From Winogradskyella vidalii (GTDB taxonomy: Bacteria > Bacteroidota > Bacteroidia > Flavobacteriales > Flavobacteriaceae), in the NCBI RefSeq assembly GCF_013403955.1, contig NZ_JABFDG010000008.1, forward strand, positions 1 to 64,000: DNA of 64,000 nucleotides, written 5' to 3'. Under the pieces are notes generated by a model. That model searched no databases. It was not told the origin of the DNA and saw only the letters and a program-made list of their open reading frames with translations. Position numbers and translations under genes: made by a program. Shown piece by piece: positions 53,213 through 60,835 of the stretch. Positions within the stretch are counted from its first letter, which is position 1. Every line of letters begins with the position of its first letter.

Positions 53213-53499
53213 TAGACAACGATGCCTATGAGGTAAGTAAAGATGCCTACCACTGCACCTGCAATCAATACAAATACGAGAACTCGGGTAATGCCTTTTT
53301 TAAGATCTGCGTTTTCTCCAAAGAAATGACCAGCGTTAAAGAGAAATCCAATTAAAAAAATGACTCCCAAAATGATGGGAAATATGGTTCTTATGGTATC
53401 TGAAACATCATTAACGGAGTCTTCAATACCACCAATCTGAGCAAAGCTTGTGGCTGTTGTCAGTAAAAATGTGAATAGCGTAAACATTAATTTTTTCAT
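53212..53499 (-). CDS. traE: Conjugative transfer protein TraE (DUF4134, VirB2-like pilin)
   Basis: 95 residues. Signal peptide (about 1-20, ending SFAQ) and two membrane helices (about 38-56 and 72-94), the layout of DUF4134 pilin-like proteins. It is the first gene of the leftward tra operon, and shares a 182 bp intergenic region with the divergent amidase gene. Confidence 0.92.
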   Translation of the reverse strand: MKKLMFTLFTFLLTTATSFAQIGGIEDSVNDVSDTIRTIFPIILGVIFLIGFLFNAGHFFGENADLKKGITRVLVFVLIAGAVVGIFTYLIGIVV

Positions 53500-53681
53500 A
53501 AGTGCTAGATTTAGCCATTTATCGATGGGATCTAAATGGCAGGTTTTGATTAATACGTTATGAAATCTATTACGAAATGAAGCTGACGGAAGAAAATCTC
53601 TAAATTTTAACGTTAAGTGGTGTTAAACTTTTGAAGATTGTTAAGGAAGTGGTTGATTTCTTGAATATTGTGTAATCTAAA
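53500..53681. promoter_or_regulatory. Divergent control region between traE and the amidase gene
   Basis: It holds the inverted repeat GCCATTTA (53,514-53,521) / TAAATGGC (53,533-53,540) just upstream of traE, a candidate operator for the tra operon. No full TAnnTTTG box stands out on the traE side. Confidence 0.4.
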
Positions 53682-54341
53682 ATGATTATGATGTATACGT
53701 TAAATCAAATTATAGTATTACTACTCTGCCTGGTTTTTTTTAATCTTTCTTATACGCAGAATGAGAAAGACCAAGAAAATAAACCCATTATTGTAATAGA
53801 TCCAGGACACGGTGGAAGAGATCCAGGAGCTATGACCGCACAAGGTATTAAGGAAAAAGATATCGTTTTAGCAATCGCTTCTAAAATGGTAGTTCTCAAT
53901 GATACGTTATTTGAGAATCCGTTGAGGTTATTTCTCACACGGTATACAGACACCTTAATAGCCCTTCGAGATAGAACTCTTTTGGCAAAAACACTAAAAG
54001 CGGATATTTTTATTTCAATCCATTGCAATAAAGCTATAAATACAACCGCAGCTGGAACAGACGTTTTTGTTTATCCTAAAAGTGAAGCGCAGGCATCAGC
54101 ATCTACTTATTTAGGGCTTACAGTACAGAAAGGATTGACAGATGTTCTTGGTATTAAAAATCGAGGATTGAAATATGGAAACTTTCAGGTATTACGAGAT
54201 AATGATAGTAATGCGTCAATACTATTAGAGTTAGGATTTTTATCTAAATCCGACGAGGCTATTTACTTAACTAAAGAAAAGTCTCAGAATGCTATTGCTT
54301 TGGTTATACTTCAAGCTATTATTAAAAGCCTAAGACTATGA
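53682..54341 (+). CDS. N-acetylmuramoyl-L-alanine amidase (Amidase_3)
   Basis: 219 residues; the start could be any of the first three closely spaced Mets. Signal peptide (about 8-24, ending YTQ), then an Amidase_3 domain: DPGHGGRDPGA with zinc ligand H43, E58, ISIHCNKAIN with H114, and catalytic Glu in LLELGFLS near 190. It cuts peptidoglycan cross-stem bonds. Being divergent from tra genes, it probably opens the cell wall for channel assembly. It overlaps a 27-codon frame at its 3' end. Confidence 0.92.
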   Translation: MIMMYTLNQIIVLLLCLVFFNLSYTQNEKDQENKPIIVIDPGHGGRDPGAMTAQGIKEKDIVLAIASKMVVLNDTLFENPLRLFLTRYTDTLIALRDRTLLAKTLKADIFISIHCNKAINTTAAGTDVFVYPKSEAQASASTYLGLTVQKGLTDVLGIKNRGLKYGNFQVLRDNDSNASILLELGFLSKSDEAIYLTKEKSQNAIALVILQAIIKSLRL

Positions 54342-54421
54342 GTGAGTTTATAATTGCTCTTGTGAAAAGTTTGAAGGAAATTATAGTAGAATTATTTAAT
54401 GCTCTATTTAGAAAAGAATGA
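54338..54421 (+). CDS. 27-residue amphipathic peptide coupled to the amidase gene
   Basis: ATGA overlap with the amidase stop. The peptide (MSEFIIALVKSLKEIIVELF and NALFRKE) puts hydrophobic residues at positions 4, 5, 8, 9, 12, 15, 16, 19, 20, 23 and 24, one face of a helix, with charges on the other. It may bind or disturb membranes. Evidence is the coupling and the helical pattern only. Confidence 0.45.
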   Translation: MSEFIIALVKSLKEIIVELFNALFRKE

Positions 54422-54441
54422 TTGTCGGTGGCATTGGCATA

Positions 54442-54960
54442 TTAATTTTTTTGAGGACTTTTAGTTTGCATTTCAAAAATAAGGTTTATAACATAAAATG
54501 ATCTAAGAAAAACCAATATCGTCGATACTAGACAAACTAAATTTAAATATAAACCAATTGAATTATATATAGCGTTAAGTATGACACTAATTCCTAAAGT
54601 CAGGAATGAAATCATTAGCAAATAGATTACACCATTTTTTAAAATTGTAATTGATTTAGAATATAAATTTGACGATAAAAAAACTTTAAAGTTATTTTCA
54701 TATGTAACAGGAGAATTTTTGTTCTTATCGTTATTAATAATAGAATTTGATTTGAGAGTTAGAAGAATAGTTAACATTGTCAATATAAATCCTGAAATTG
54801 TGATTCCAATGGAAGGAATCATTTGTGAATTGCTATCAAATTCAAATTTGTAATAACTATTCTTTTCAATTAATAAGGCACCAAGTATTATAGCAATATT
54901 GATTATAACATCGAATATCAAAGGTCTTTTATAGTAGATATCTAATATCTTTATAAACAT
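54442..54960 (-). CDS. Four-helix membrane protein of unknown function
   Basis: 172 residues with four membrane helices (about 15-33, 46-68, 107-128, 136-158) and a charged cytoplasmic loop between the second and third. Its start lies one base after the stop of the 54,962-55,942 gene, so the two form a unit. The combination of a soluble protein and a four-helix membrane protein recalls defence pairs, but I find no sequence signature of a known one. Confidence 0.7.
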   Translation of the reverse strand: MFIKILDIYYKRPLIFDVIINIAIILGALLIEKNSYYKFEFDSNSQMIPSIGITISGFILTMLTILLTLKSNSIINNDKNKNSPVTYENNFKVFLSSNLYSKSITILKNGVIYLLMISFLTLGISVILNAIYNSIGLYLNLVCLVSTILVFLRSFYVINLIFEMQTKSPQKN

Positions 54961-54961
54961 G

Positions 54962-55942
54962 TTATTTACTGGATTTATAATCTAAGTATTTACTATTTAT
55001 CTCTTCAAATAGAAATTTGGTATCTAAAAGACCTTTTTTTCCATCTTTTAGAGGGCAATCGCACTCTAAAAAAACCTTACCTCTAATAAGGCTGAAATCA
55101 TTGCTATTCCCATCTGAATCTTCGTATTCAATGAAAAAGTCATCAATATCTTCAATGACTTTGGTGTTGTTAAGAACAGCATTTAATATTTTTTTTGATG
55201 TGCTCATCATTTTGTGATTTGTTGAACTAGTCAGATTTTTGCCACTTTGATCTTTAAAAGATAAATCAACTCTAATTGATTTCGGGTCAACTGTATTTCC
55301 TAATGATTGCATATTAGAAATAAAAGCGTCATCAATATTTCTATAAAGTGACGGAAGATTTTCAGGTTTAGCCTTAAACTTAAATCTAAAAATGTCCTGC
55401 ATTGATTCGAGTACATGCTCAACTGATTTTTCCATATGTATTTTAGCCTTACAAGCTTTAGAAATAAACAAGTGCTTCCTTGAGGAGATAGTTCTAAAGT
55501 AAAATTCTATATCTGAAATTTTTGGACCAAGATTGTTATATTCACAAATGATGGTAGGGAAATTATTTTTATCCATGTCAACATAGAAATTAGTAGTTTC
55601 CACAAGTTCTTTATTTCTTAGATTTATGTTAGATGAAATTGTAAGTTTTTCTTTGTCTAGAAATGAAGGAGCTTTGTCTCTTAATAAATTAATTTTACAT
55701 TTAAACATCTTATCTTTATGAGAATAGGCAGCTGAAGATATAAATAACTTTCTTGATTCCGCTTTGTCTCTTGATTCATGTCTGTCAATAATTATAAATC
55801 TTCTGTTTTCAGTCTTTTCGTCGTTTATTTTTCTAATACATGACTTAAAAATAGTAAAACTTCCTAACTTCCCAGATTGTTCTTTATAAGCCTGAAACTC
55901 TAAATCAAATACATGAAACTTAACATCTAGACTCTCTGCCAT
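54962..55942 (-). CDS. Soluble protein of unknown function, partner of the membrane protein
   Basis: 326 residues, cytoplasmic, mixed alpha/beta, rich in Lys, Asp and Ser, with no membrane helix or signal peptide. Notable segments: RRFIIIDRHESRDKAESRKL, FYVDMDKNNFPTIICEY and, near the C-terminus, LECDCPLKDGKKG with two cysteines. No family recognised. Transcribed first, directly ahead of the four-helix membrane protein. Confidence 0.7.
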   Translation of the reverse strand: MAESLDVKFHVFDLEFQAYKEQSGKLGSFTIFKSCIRKINDEKTENRRFIIIDRHESRDKAESRKLFISSAAYSHKDKMFKCKINLLRDKAPSFLDKEKLTISSNINLRNKELVETTNFYVDMDKNNFPTIICEYNNLGPKISDIEFYFRTISSRKHLFISKACKAKIHMEKSVEHVLESMQDIFRFKFKAKPENLPSLYRNIDDAFISNMQSLGNTVDPKSIRVDLSFKDQSGKNLTSSTNHKMMSTSKKILNAVLNNTKVIEDIDDFFIEYEDSDGNSNDFSLIRGKVFLECDCPLKDGKKGLLDTKFLFEEINSKYLDYKSSK

Positions 55943-56516
55943 AAATATTTTATTTAATCTTTTATGTAATTTTATTTATTTCTTATAAAATTAAAGCATA
56001 AGTTGCTTGTTATTTATTTTATACTACTAGCAATTTAGTAAATATTTGCAAACTACTAACTTTAAATATCTTTTAAAATCCAATAACAAGGGTTTTTAAA
56101 ATTTCCCCAAAACCAAAGGTAGCTCACTAGCAGCCAAATTTTTATTAAATACAGATTTATAAATTGACCTTTGTGGATGTTTTTCTGGCCACATCGCTTA
56201 GCGATTTAAATCACAAATTGTCGTTTTTATCAAATAGAATAGGAGAGAAGAGCATATAATCCTTCTGCATAATATTTACGCGATTACTTTAAGTAACTAA
56301 TATGAAATAAAGCTCAACATTTTTATTAAGAAACTATTTGAATTCAAAGTTCTCAGTAAAACACAGTTAAATAAATCGACAATGAATTTTTTTAAATAAT
56401 AATAGTTAAATATTTTCAGGATATTTATATGAAGAATAGAGTCTGTTTTAATTTTAAATGAGCTATAAAAAATCTATAAAATAGCTTAAATTTGAAGGTA
56501 ATTAATAACTAATTTA
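55943..56516. other. AT-rich intergenic region containing a decayed gene fragment
   Basis: 574 bp without an intact gene. Apart from the endonuclease fragment at 56,099-56,305, the sequence is AT-rich and shows no clear structure. The last ~60 bp upstream of the 56,517 gene should hold its promoter, but no perfect TAnnTTTG box is visible. Confidence 0.6.
56099..56305 (-). pseudogene. Decayed copy of the 3' end of the endonuclease/phosphatase gene
   Basis: This stretch matches 56,999-57,205 (the 3' end of the intact gene at 56,986-58,107) along its full length at about 80% by eye: CCAAAACCAAAGG, CACTAGCAGCCA, TTTTTCTGGCCACAT, GAGAAGAGCATATAAT. Frameshifts and stops break the frame. The two copies are direct repeats about 900 bp apart that enclose the 56,517-56,873 gene. 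Confidence 0.8.
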
Positions 56517-56873
56517 ATGATGAAAATCTTAATTAAAATACTAATTGGCGCTTTATTAATTTTTGCTGCATATTTCTGTTTTGCATATTTTGTGACCTAT
56601 AGTGAGGGCGTAAGATCAGGTGATTTAGTTAAGTTCAGCAAAAGAGGTGTCATATTTAAAACTTGGGAGGGAAAATTAAGTCAAGGGGTATCAGAAGAAC
56701 TACAATTTAATTTCTCAGTTGAGAAATCAGATCAAGATGTCATAAATAAACTGCAAAATTTTCAAGGGACATTTATTAAACTGACCTATATTGAACGCTA
56801 CCAAACATTTTTCTGGTTAGGTGACACTAAATACTATATCAAAGGCGTGGAAGAAGTTCAAAGACCTGATTAA
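56517..56873 (+). CDS. Small conserved membrane-anchored protein
   Basis: 118 residues. One N-terminal membrane helix (about 5-27), then a conserved soluble part: YSEGVRSGDLVKFSKRGV, FKTWEGKLSQG and YQTFFWLGDTKYYIKGVEEV. This family is widespread in Bacteroidota, sometimes mislabelled as 6-phosphogluconate dehydrogenase, with which it shares nothing. Function unknown. It lies between the decayed and intact copies of the endonuclease-gene end. Confidence 0.8.
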   Translation: MMKILIKILIGALLIFAAYFCFAYFVTYSEGVRSGDLVKFSKRGVIFKTWEGKLSQGVSEELQFNFSVEKSDQDVINKLQNFQGTFIKLTYIERYQTFFWLGDTKYYIKGVEEVQRPD

Positions 56874-56985
56874 TCTAAATTATATAATAGCAGAGGATTA
56901 ATTTATTTCACACCACGAGTTGTTAATTTCGCGATCGTAATCTTTTAAAATGTTAATGTAATTCCAATATTCATCAATAATCCTA

Positions 56986-58107
56986 TTACATTTCTAACAT
57001 TTCCCCCCAAACCAAAGGATGCGCACTAGCAGCCATATTCTTATTAGAAACAGATTTGTAAATAGACCATTGTGGTTGTTTTTCTGGCCACATTGCTTTA
57101 CGATTTAAGCCACACGAAGTAATCTTATCAAATAGAGCAGGGGAGAAGAGCATATAATCGTTTTGCTTAATATTTACACCCATACGGTAAGCACCTAATC
57201 TAAAATAATTGGCATCATTCCCTTTGTCAGTGTCCACCTCAAAAGAACCATGTTTAGTAATGTCTTTTAAGTCTGTATCTTGGATTATAGGAGATAAAGT
57301 ATTGCAATAAGGAGGAGCATTAAATGTGCCTGCAACGATGATATTGGTTTTACCTTCTGCTTTAAGCTGATTATAAATCGCTGCAATTCGCGTCGCTTGA
57401 TTTTTTCTAATGGTGTCAGAATAGGTTTTATCCTGTTTGTCTTTTATGAGGTAGACATTGAGCAGCCAAATTGTTTTTTTGGAAGGTGTGGTAATTTCAT
57501 ATACGATGAGGTTTTTACCGTCGTCGTTTAGGGTGGTGTTTATGTTGAGCGTTCTTACAGACTCAAGATGATACCCTTCTCTAAGCGCAATACCCATTTC
57601 TAAACTATTCATATCGTTGCCTTGTATGACAAATGATTGTGGATACGGTTGACATCCATATTTTGGAAGAATGAGCTGATTGAATTCTTCAAAAGAGGCT
57701 CTGTCTTCAATTTCTTGTAATAACAAAATATCAGGATTTACATCAGCAATAACCCGTGCTTTGTGATCCGTTGCCTTCGATTGGATGGGAATAGTTTGAA
57801 GTTCCACCCAACCATTCCAATTGGTTATATCATTTGCTTTATTTTCTAAAGAATGACTTAAGCCTTTCATATAGAGAAATCCCGATTTTCTTCGTAAAAT
57901 AGCATAAGGGCGAGGGCTTGGTTTTTCAAAACCAATGAGAAATGATAACTCTTTAATGCGGTCTTGTTGGTTCACGGATTTAGAAGGATGAAGCATCAAT
58001 GTATCGAGTTCTTGTATCCAATCGTTGAGGTTCTTTCCAAAAGGTTTGTCAAGTAAGCTTTTGTCTCGGTGAAATAAATTCTGAATGTTAAAGGTGGCTA
58101 TTTTCAT
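56986..58107 (-). CDS. Endonuclease/exonuclease/phosphatase-family protein
   Basis: 373 residues. Starts MKIATFNIQNLF, the first metal-site motif of the family. It continues with LLLQEIEDRAS near 130, NIIVAGTFNAPPYC near 260 (where an Asp is usual in GDFN, here GTFN) and SAHPLVW near the end (the catalytic His). The GDFN-to-GTFN change at a normally conserved position may lower or alter activity. No signal peptide, so cytoplasmic. Members cut DNA, RNA or phosphoesters. Located 11 bp after the DnaC-like gene. Confidence 0.8.
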   Translation of the reverse strand: MKIATFNIQNLFHRDKSLLDKPFGKNLNDWIQELDTLMLHPSKSVNQQDRIKELSFLIGFEKPSPRPYAILRRKSGFLYMKGLSHSLENKANDITNWNGWVELQTIPIQSKATDHKARVIADVNPDILLLQEIEDRASFEEFNQLILPKYGCQPYPQSFVIQGNDMNSLEMGIALREGYHLESVRTLNINTTLNDDGKNLIVYEITTPSKKTIWLLNVYLIKDKQDKTYSDTIRKNQATRIAAIYNQLKAEGKTNIIVAGTFNAPPYCNTLSPIIQDTDLKDITKHGSFEVDTDKGNDANYFRLGAYRMGVNIKQNDYMLFSPALFDKITSCGLNRKAMWPEKQPQWSIYKSVSNKNMAASAHPLVWGEMLEM

Positions 58108-58118
58108 AATACGTGTTT

Positions 58119-58775
58119 TTATTTGCGTTTATCATTGGTGTTTTCATCAAAGTGAATAAGGTTAAATAGTTCGCGCATTCGACTTCGGACACGATGACCA
58201 TATAGATCTTCCAACTCTTCAGCATTTAGATTAGTGGTGGCATGTGTTTTTATCTTGTGGTCTAAAAAAATCTCGTGACGCGAGATCAGAATTTCTCCCA
58301 TTACATTACAGTCTTTTCCATAATGTCGTCCCATAGGTTCCACACCTAAATCATCGAAGCAAAAGAATTGCCTACAGCCATAATCTTCAATAATTTTATA
58401 ACCAATATGATTAAACCCAAATACAATATTTCTACACGGAATTAAAATATATGGTTTTTGTAGCGGGACGATATGTTTTAGCAATAACATTAAACTTGTT
58501 TTACCGCATCCCACTGGTCCAGAAAGTAATATGCCTTTGTTGATGTCAATATCATTTTTAGCGCAATTGTCTTCATCTTTTATAAGGTAATGGCAGAGTT
58601 TTAAAATAATATCATGGTCTTCTTCATAGATTTTAAAACGGTTACCAAATAGCAATTTTCCTTTAACATCGAGATAAATTAATATTTTTTCAAAGTCGTA
58701 AATCACTTCATTGCCAGTAAAGGATCCAATAGAATATGCTATATTTTCTTCAATGAGTTTACAAGGGTTGACCAT
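58119..58775 (-). CDS. DnaC/IstB-like AAA ATPase
   Basis: 218 residues. Walker A GPVGCGKTS at about 85-93, Walker B FFCFDDLGVE near 138, sensor THATTNLNAEELEDLYG near 180, and arginine finger region RVRSRMRELF near 195. This is the DnaC-type helicase loader fold, which would help replicate the element or load a helicase. It overlaps the preceding helix-turn-helix gene by 17 bp, so the pair works together. Confidence 0.85.
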   Translation of the reverse strand: MVNPCKLIEENIAYSIGSFTGNEVIYDFEKILIYLDVKGKLLFGNRFKIYEEDHDIILKLCHYLIKDEDNCAKNDIDINKGILLSGPVGCGKTSLMLLLKHIVPLQKPYILIPCRNIVFGFNHIGYKIIEDYGCRQFFCFDDLGVEPMGRHYGKDCNVMGEILISRHEIFLDHKIKTHATTNLNAEELEDLYGHRVRSRMRELFNLIHFDENTNDKRK

Positions 58776-59406
58776 AATTTTTTTGTTTTGAGGTGCTCAA
58801 GTTGTCCTTTTTATGAGACACTACATGTTTAGTTTCAAGTGCCTTTGCTTTAAGCATCCAATTACTAGCGCTGGCGTGCCAATCTTCAATTTTTATTTTA
58901 CCACCAATTTTCCAGCCAATCGCTTGATAGTGATTGTAAAATTTTGAAGCTTCAATCGTTGGCCATTTTTTACTTTTAAAAAAAACAATAACTTCAAATT
59001 CATTTTTTGGTAGCTTAGTTTTAGTTATGTTTTCTTTTTGTTTAGTAATGTTTGTATTAGGTACTAATGCTTGTTCAGTGCTTGTTTCACGCTTGTTTAG
59101 AACTTGTTTAGAGCTTGTATCAAAAATGAGCATCCTAATTTTGCTCCCTTTATAGGGGTTATGAGAAGGCAAATAATGTATGTAGTTCCAACTATGTAAT
59201 TGCTTAAGGCAGCGATGATAGGTTGCTTTTGATCCAATTTTAGATTGCAACATAATTTCTTGTCTATCGATATAATATTCTTTAGGAAACCGGTTAACGT
59301 TCCAACATTGAAATAGTGCCATATATAAACTGACATGTGTTGGGTTTAATCGCTTATCTAAATAGAATATTTGAAATATTGAATTGAGATGTTTTATATA
59401 GTTCAT
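58759..59406 (-). CDS. Winged-helix, replication-initiator-like protein
   Basis: 215 residues. An N-terminal winged helix (LNPTHVSLYMALFQCWNVNR; LQSKIGSKATYHRCLKQL) with high helix content resembles DnaD/replication-initiator proteins. A charged linker (about 115-150) and a C-terminal helical domain (FYNHYQAIGWKIGGK, DWHASASNWM) follow, similar to DnaT/DnaD ends. With the DnaC-like partner downstream it may start replication of the circular element. Confidence 0.7.
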   Translation of the reverse strand: MNYIKHLNSIFQIFYLDKRLNPTHVSLYMALFQCWNVNRFPKEYYIDRQEIMLQSKIGSKATYHRCLKQLHSWNYIHYLPSHNPYKGSKIRMLIFDTSSKQVLNKRETSTEQALVPNTNITKQKENITKTKLPKNEFEVIVFFKSKKWPTIEASKFYNHYQAIGWKIGGKIKIEDWHASASNWMLKAKALETKHVVSHKKDNLSTSKQKNYGQPL

Positions 59407-59414
59407 AAAGCGTT

Positions 59415-59693
59415 TTAAATGGTATTGTCTACACGGTTCTTATCCATTACCTTTTGAATTTCTGCGGCATCATAGTATATAATACCTCCAACCTTTGTAA
59501 AAGGAAGGGTACCATTTATGCGGAGGTTCTGTAATGTACCTGGACTAATTTTGAGTAAATCCATGAGTTCTGAAGATTTTATATATTTCTTCAGTTGGCC
59601 CTGTGATTGTTTACTTAAGATGTCCTTAATTTCAGCGAGTAATTCTAATTTAAATTCTCTTAAATCATCTGTTGTGATTATAGTGGCTGGCAT
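59415..59693 (-). CDS. Excisionase-like helix-turn-helix protein
   Basis: 92 residues. N-terminal helix, then a MerR-like HTH_17 domain (SSELMDLLKISPGTLQNLR, GTLPFTKVGGIIYYDAAEI, about 40-80). Such proteins act as excision factors or transcription regulators of Bacteroidota conjugative elements. It is the first gene of the leftward replication block. Confidence 0.85.
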   Translation of the reverse strand: MPATIITTDDLREFKLELLAEIKDILSKQSQGQLKKYIKSSELMDLLKISPGTLQNLRINGTLPFTKVGGIIYYDAAEIQKVMDKNRVDNTI

Positions 59694-59968
59694 AATAAAA
59701 GGGTTTTAAAGAAAGAGACTAAAAAAAGGTCTTTAAACATTTTGATAGTCTCTATTCTGTTGATTTGACTTTCGTTATGCAAATTTGTGAGGGATTATTC
59801 TATGGTCTTCAATAGTTTATCCAGAGATGGGAGTTTTTTTTAATATAAGTTTTGAATAGTTTTGTAGATGAGAAGGGCGAGTTCAATAAAGGTATTGCCC
59901 TATTTTGTATTAAAAATAATGGAGTTTTTTAGCAGATATGGTATTCCCAACTTGGGGGAAACTTAGGA
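59694..59968. other. Noncoding gap between RteC and the HTH gene
   Basis: 275 bp, AT-rich. It should contain the promoter of the leftward HTH/DnaC block. I see no strong hairpin or repeat in it. Confidence 0.5.
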
Positions 59969-60808
59969 TTATTCATCCGAATCCTTAAAGCGTTTCAGAA
60001 GTACTTTTGTCAACCAATCTAAAAATTTTGTTTGACTGTTTTTTCTAGCTCTTATTTCTATAAAAGTGTGATAGTAATTACCGAGTTCGATGTTAAATAC
60101 CTGTTCAAACATAGAGGCTAATTCCTTAATATCGGCAGTTCCGCTATTTATGGATCCGCTACTATGCAGAGCATAAATTAACTCCGTTAATTCTGTTTTG
60201 CTTCCTGTCCAGAAAAGTTTTGAAGATGTTTGCTTCATTGTCTTATTTTTTGTGTCTTTATGAGATTGTAATTTTTCAATTTCTTGTTGCAGGTAAACAA
60301 TCAACATATCATAGGCTATAATTGTGGCTACTGTGGTGTCTTGACACGTAGAAAACTGGTCATCAATAAAAAAGTGAAAGAATTCAGTTGGCAATCGTAA
60401 ATCAGATTTGCCTCTAATAAAATATTCTTCATCTAGTGTCGTAGCCCCTCTGCGATAGTAGTGATAGAACTCTAAATTATCATTGAAAAAGACTTGTAAT
60501 TTATTGATGTGATTATTTAAATATTCTATTTGGTATTTGGAGCTACTTCTAGGGCGTTTACTTTCTATATTAAAGAGCCTAACGTAATAAATCAATCGAC
60601 TGAATATTTGAGGTTTTATATGCTTAAAAAAACTAATTTCTTCATGTTTTGAACTAAACCCTTTTTTTAGGACACTTTTTCGGAGTTTCTTAATACATTT
60701 TTCAGCTTTAGCAATGCCATTTTCGGCTTTGTATAATATATCATCAGTACGGGACTCCAAAGACTCCACCGTTGTTTCAAATTCTGATATTAATTCTTGA
60801 TACTTCAT
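59969..60808 (-). CDS. rteC: RteC-family regulator
   Basis: 279 residues, helical. Matches RteC layout: N-terminal coiled segment (YQELISEFETTVESLE), a middle part with FYHYYRRGATTLDEEYFIRG (about 118-137) and a C-terminal winged region (FWTGSKTELTELIYALHSSG, about 198-217). RteC activates excision genes of CTnDOT. RteA and RteB are not in the window. Encoded 27 bp after the large PLP enzyme gene and so may be co-transcribed with it. Confidence 0.88.
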   Translation of the reverse strand: MKYQELISEFETTVESLESRTDDILYKAENGIAKAEKCIKKLRKSVLKKGFSSKHEEISFFKHIKPQIFSRLIYYVRLFNIESKRPRSSSKYQIEYLNNHINKLQVFFNDNLEFYHYYRRGATTLDEEYFIRGKSDLRLPTEFFHFFIDDQFSTCQDTTVATIIAYDMLIVYLQQEIEKLQSHKDTKNKTMKQTSSKLFWTGSKTELTELIYALHSSGSINSGTADIKELASMFEQVFNIELGNYYHTFIEIRARKNSQTKFLDWLTKVLLKRFKDSDE

Positions 60809-60835
60809 AACTATACAAAGCCATGTGTTTCATTT

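Noticed and set aside
54442-55942. Identification of the gene pair as a Kiwa system
   Set aside because: Only the helix number and protein sizes are similar; gene order differs and no sequence motif supports it.
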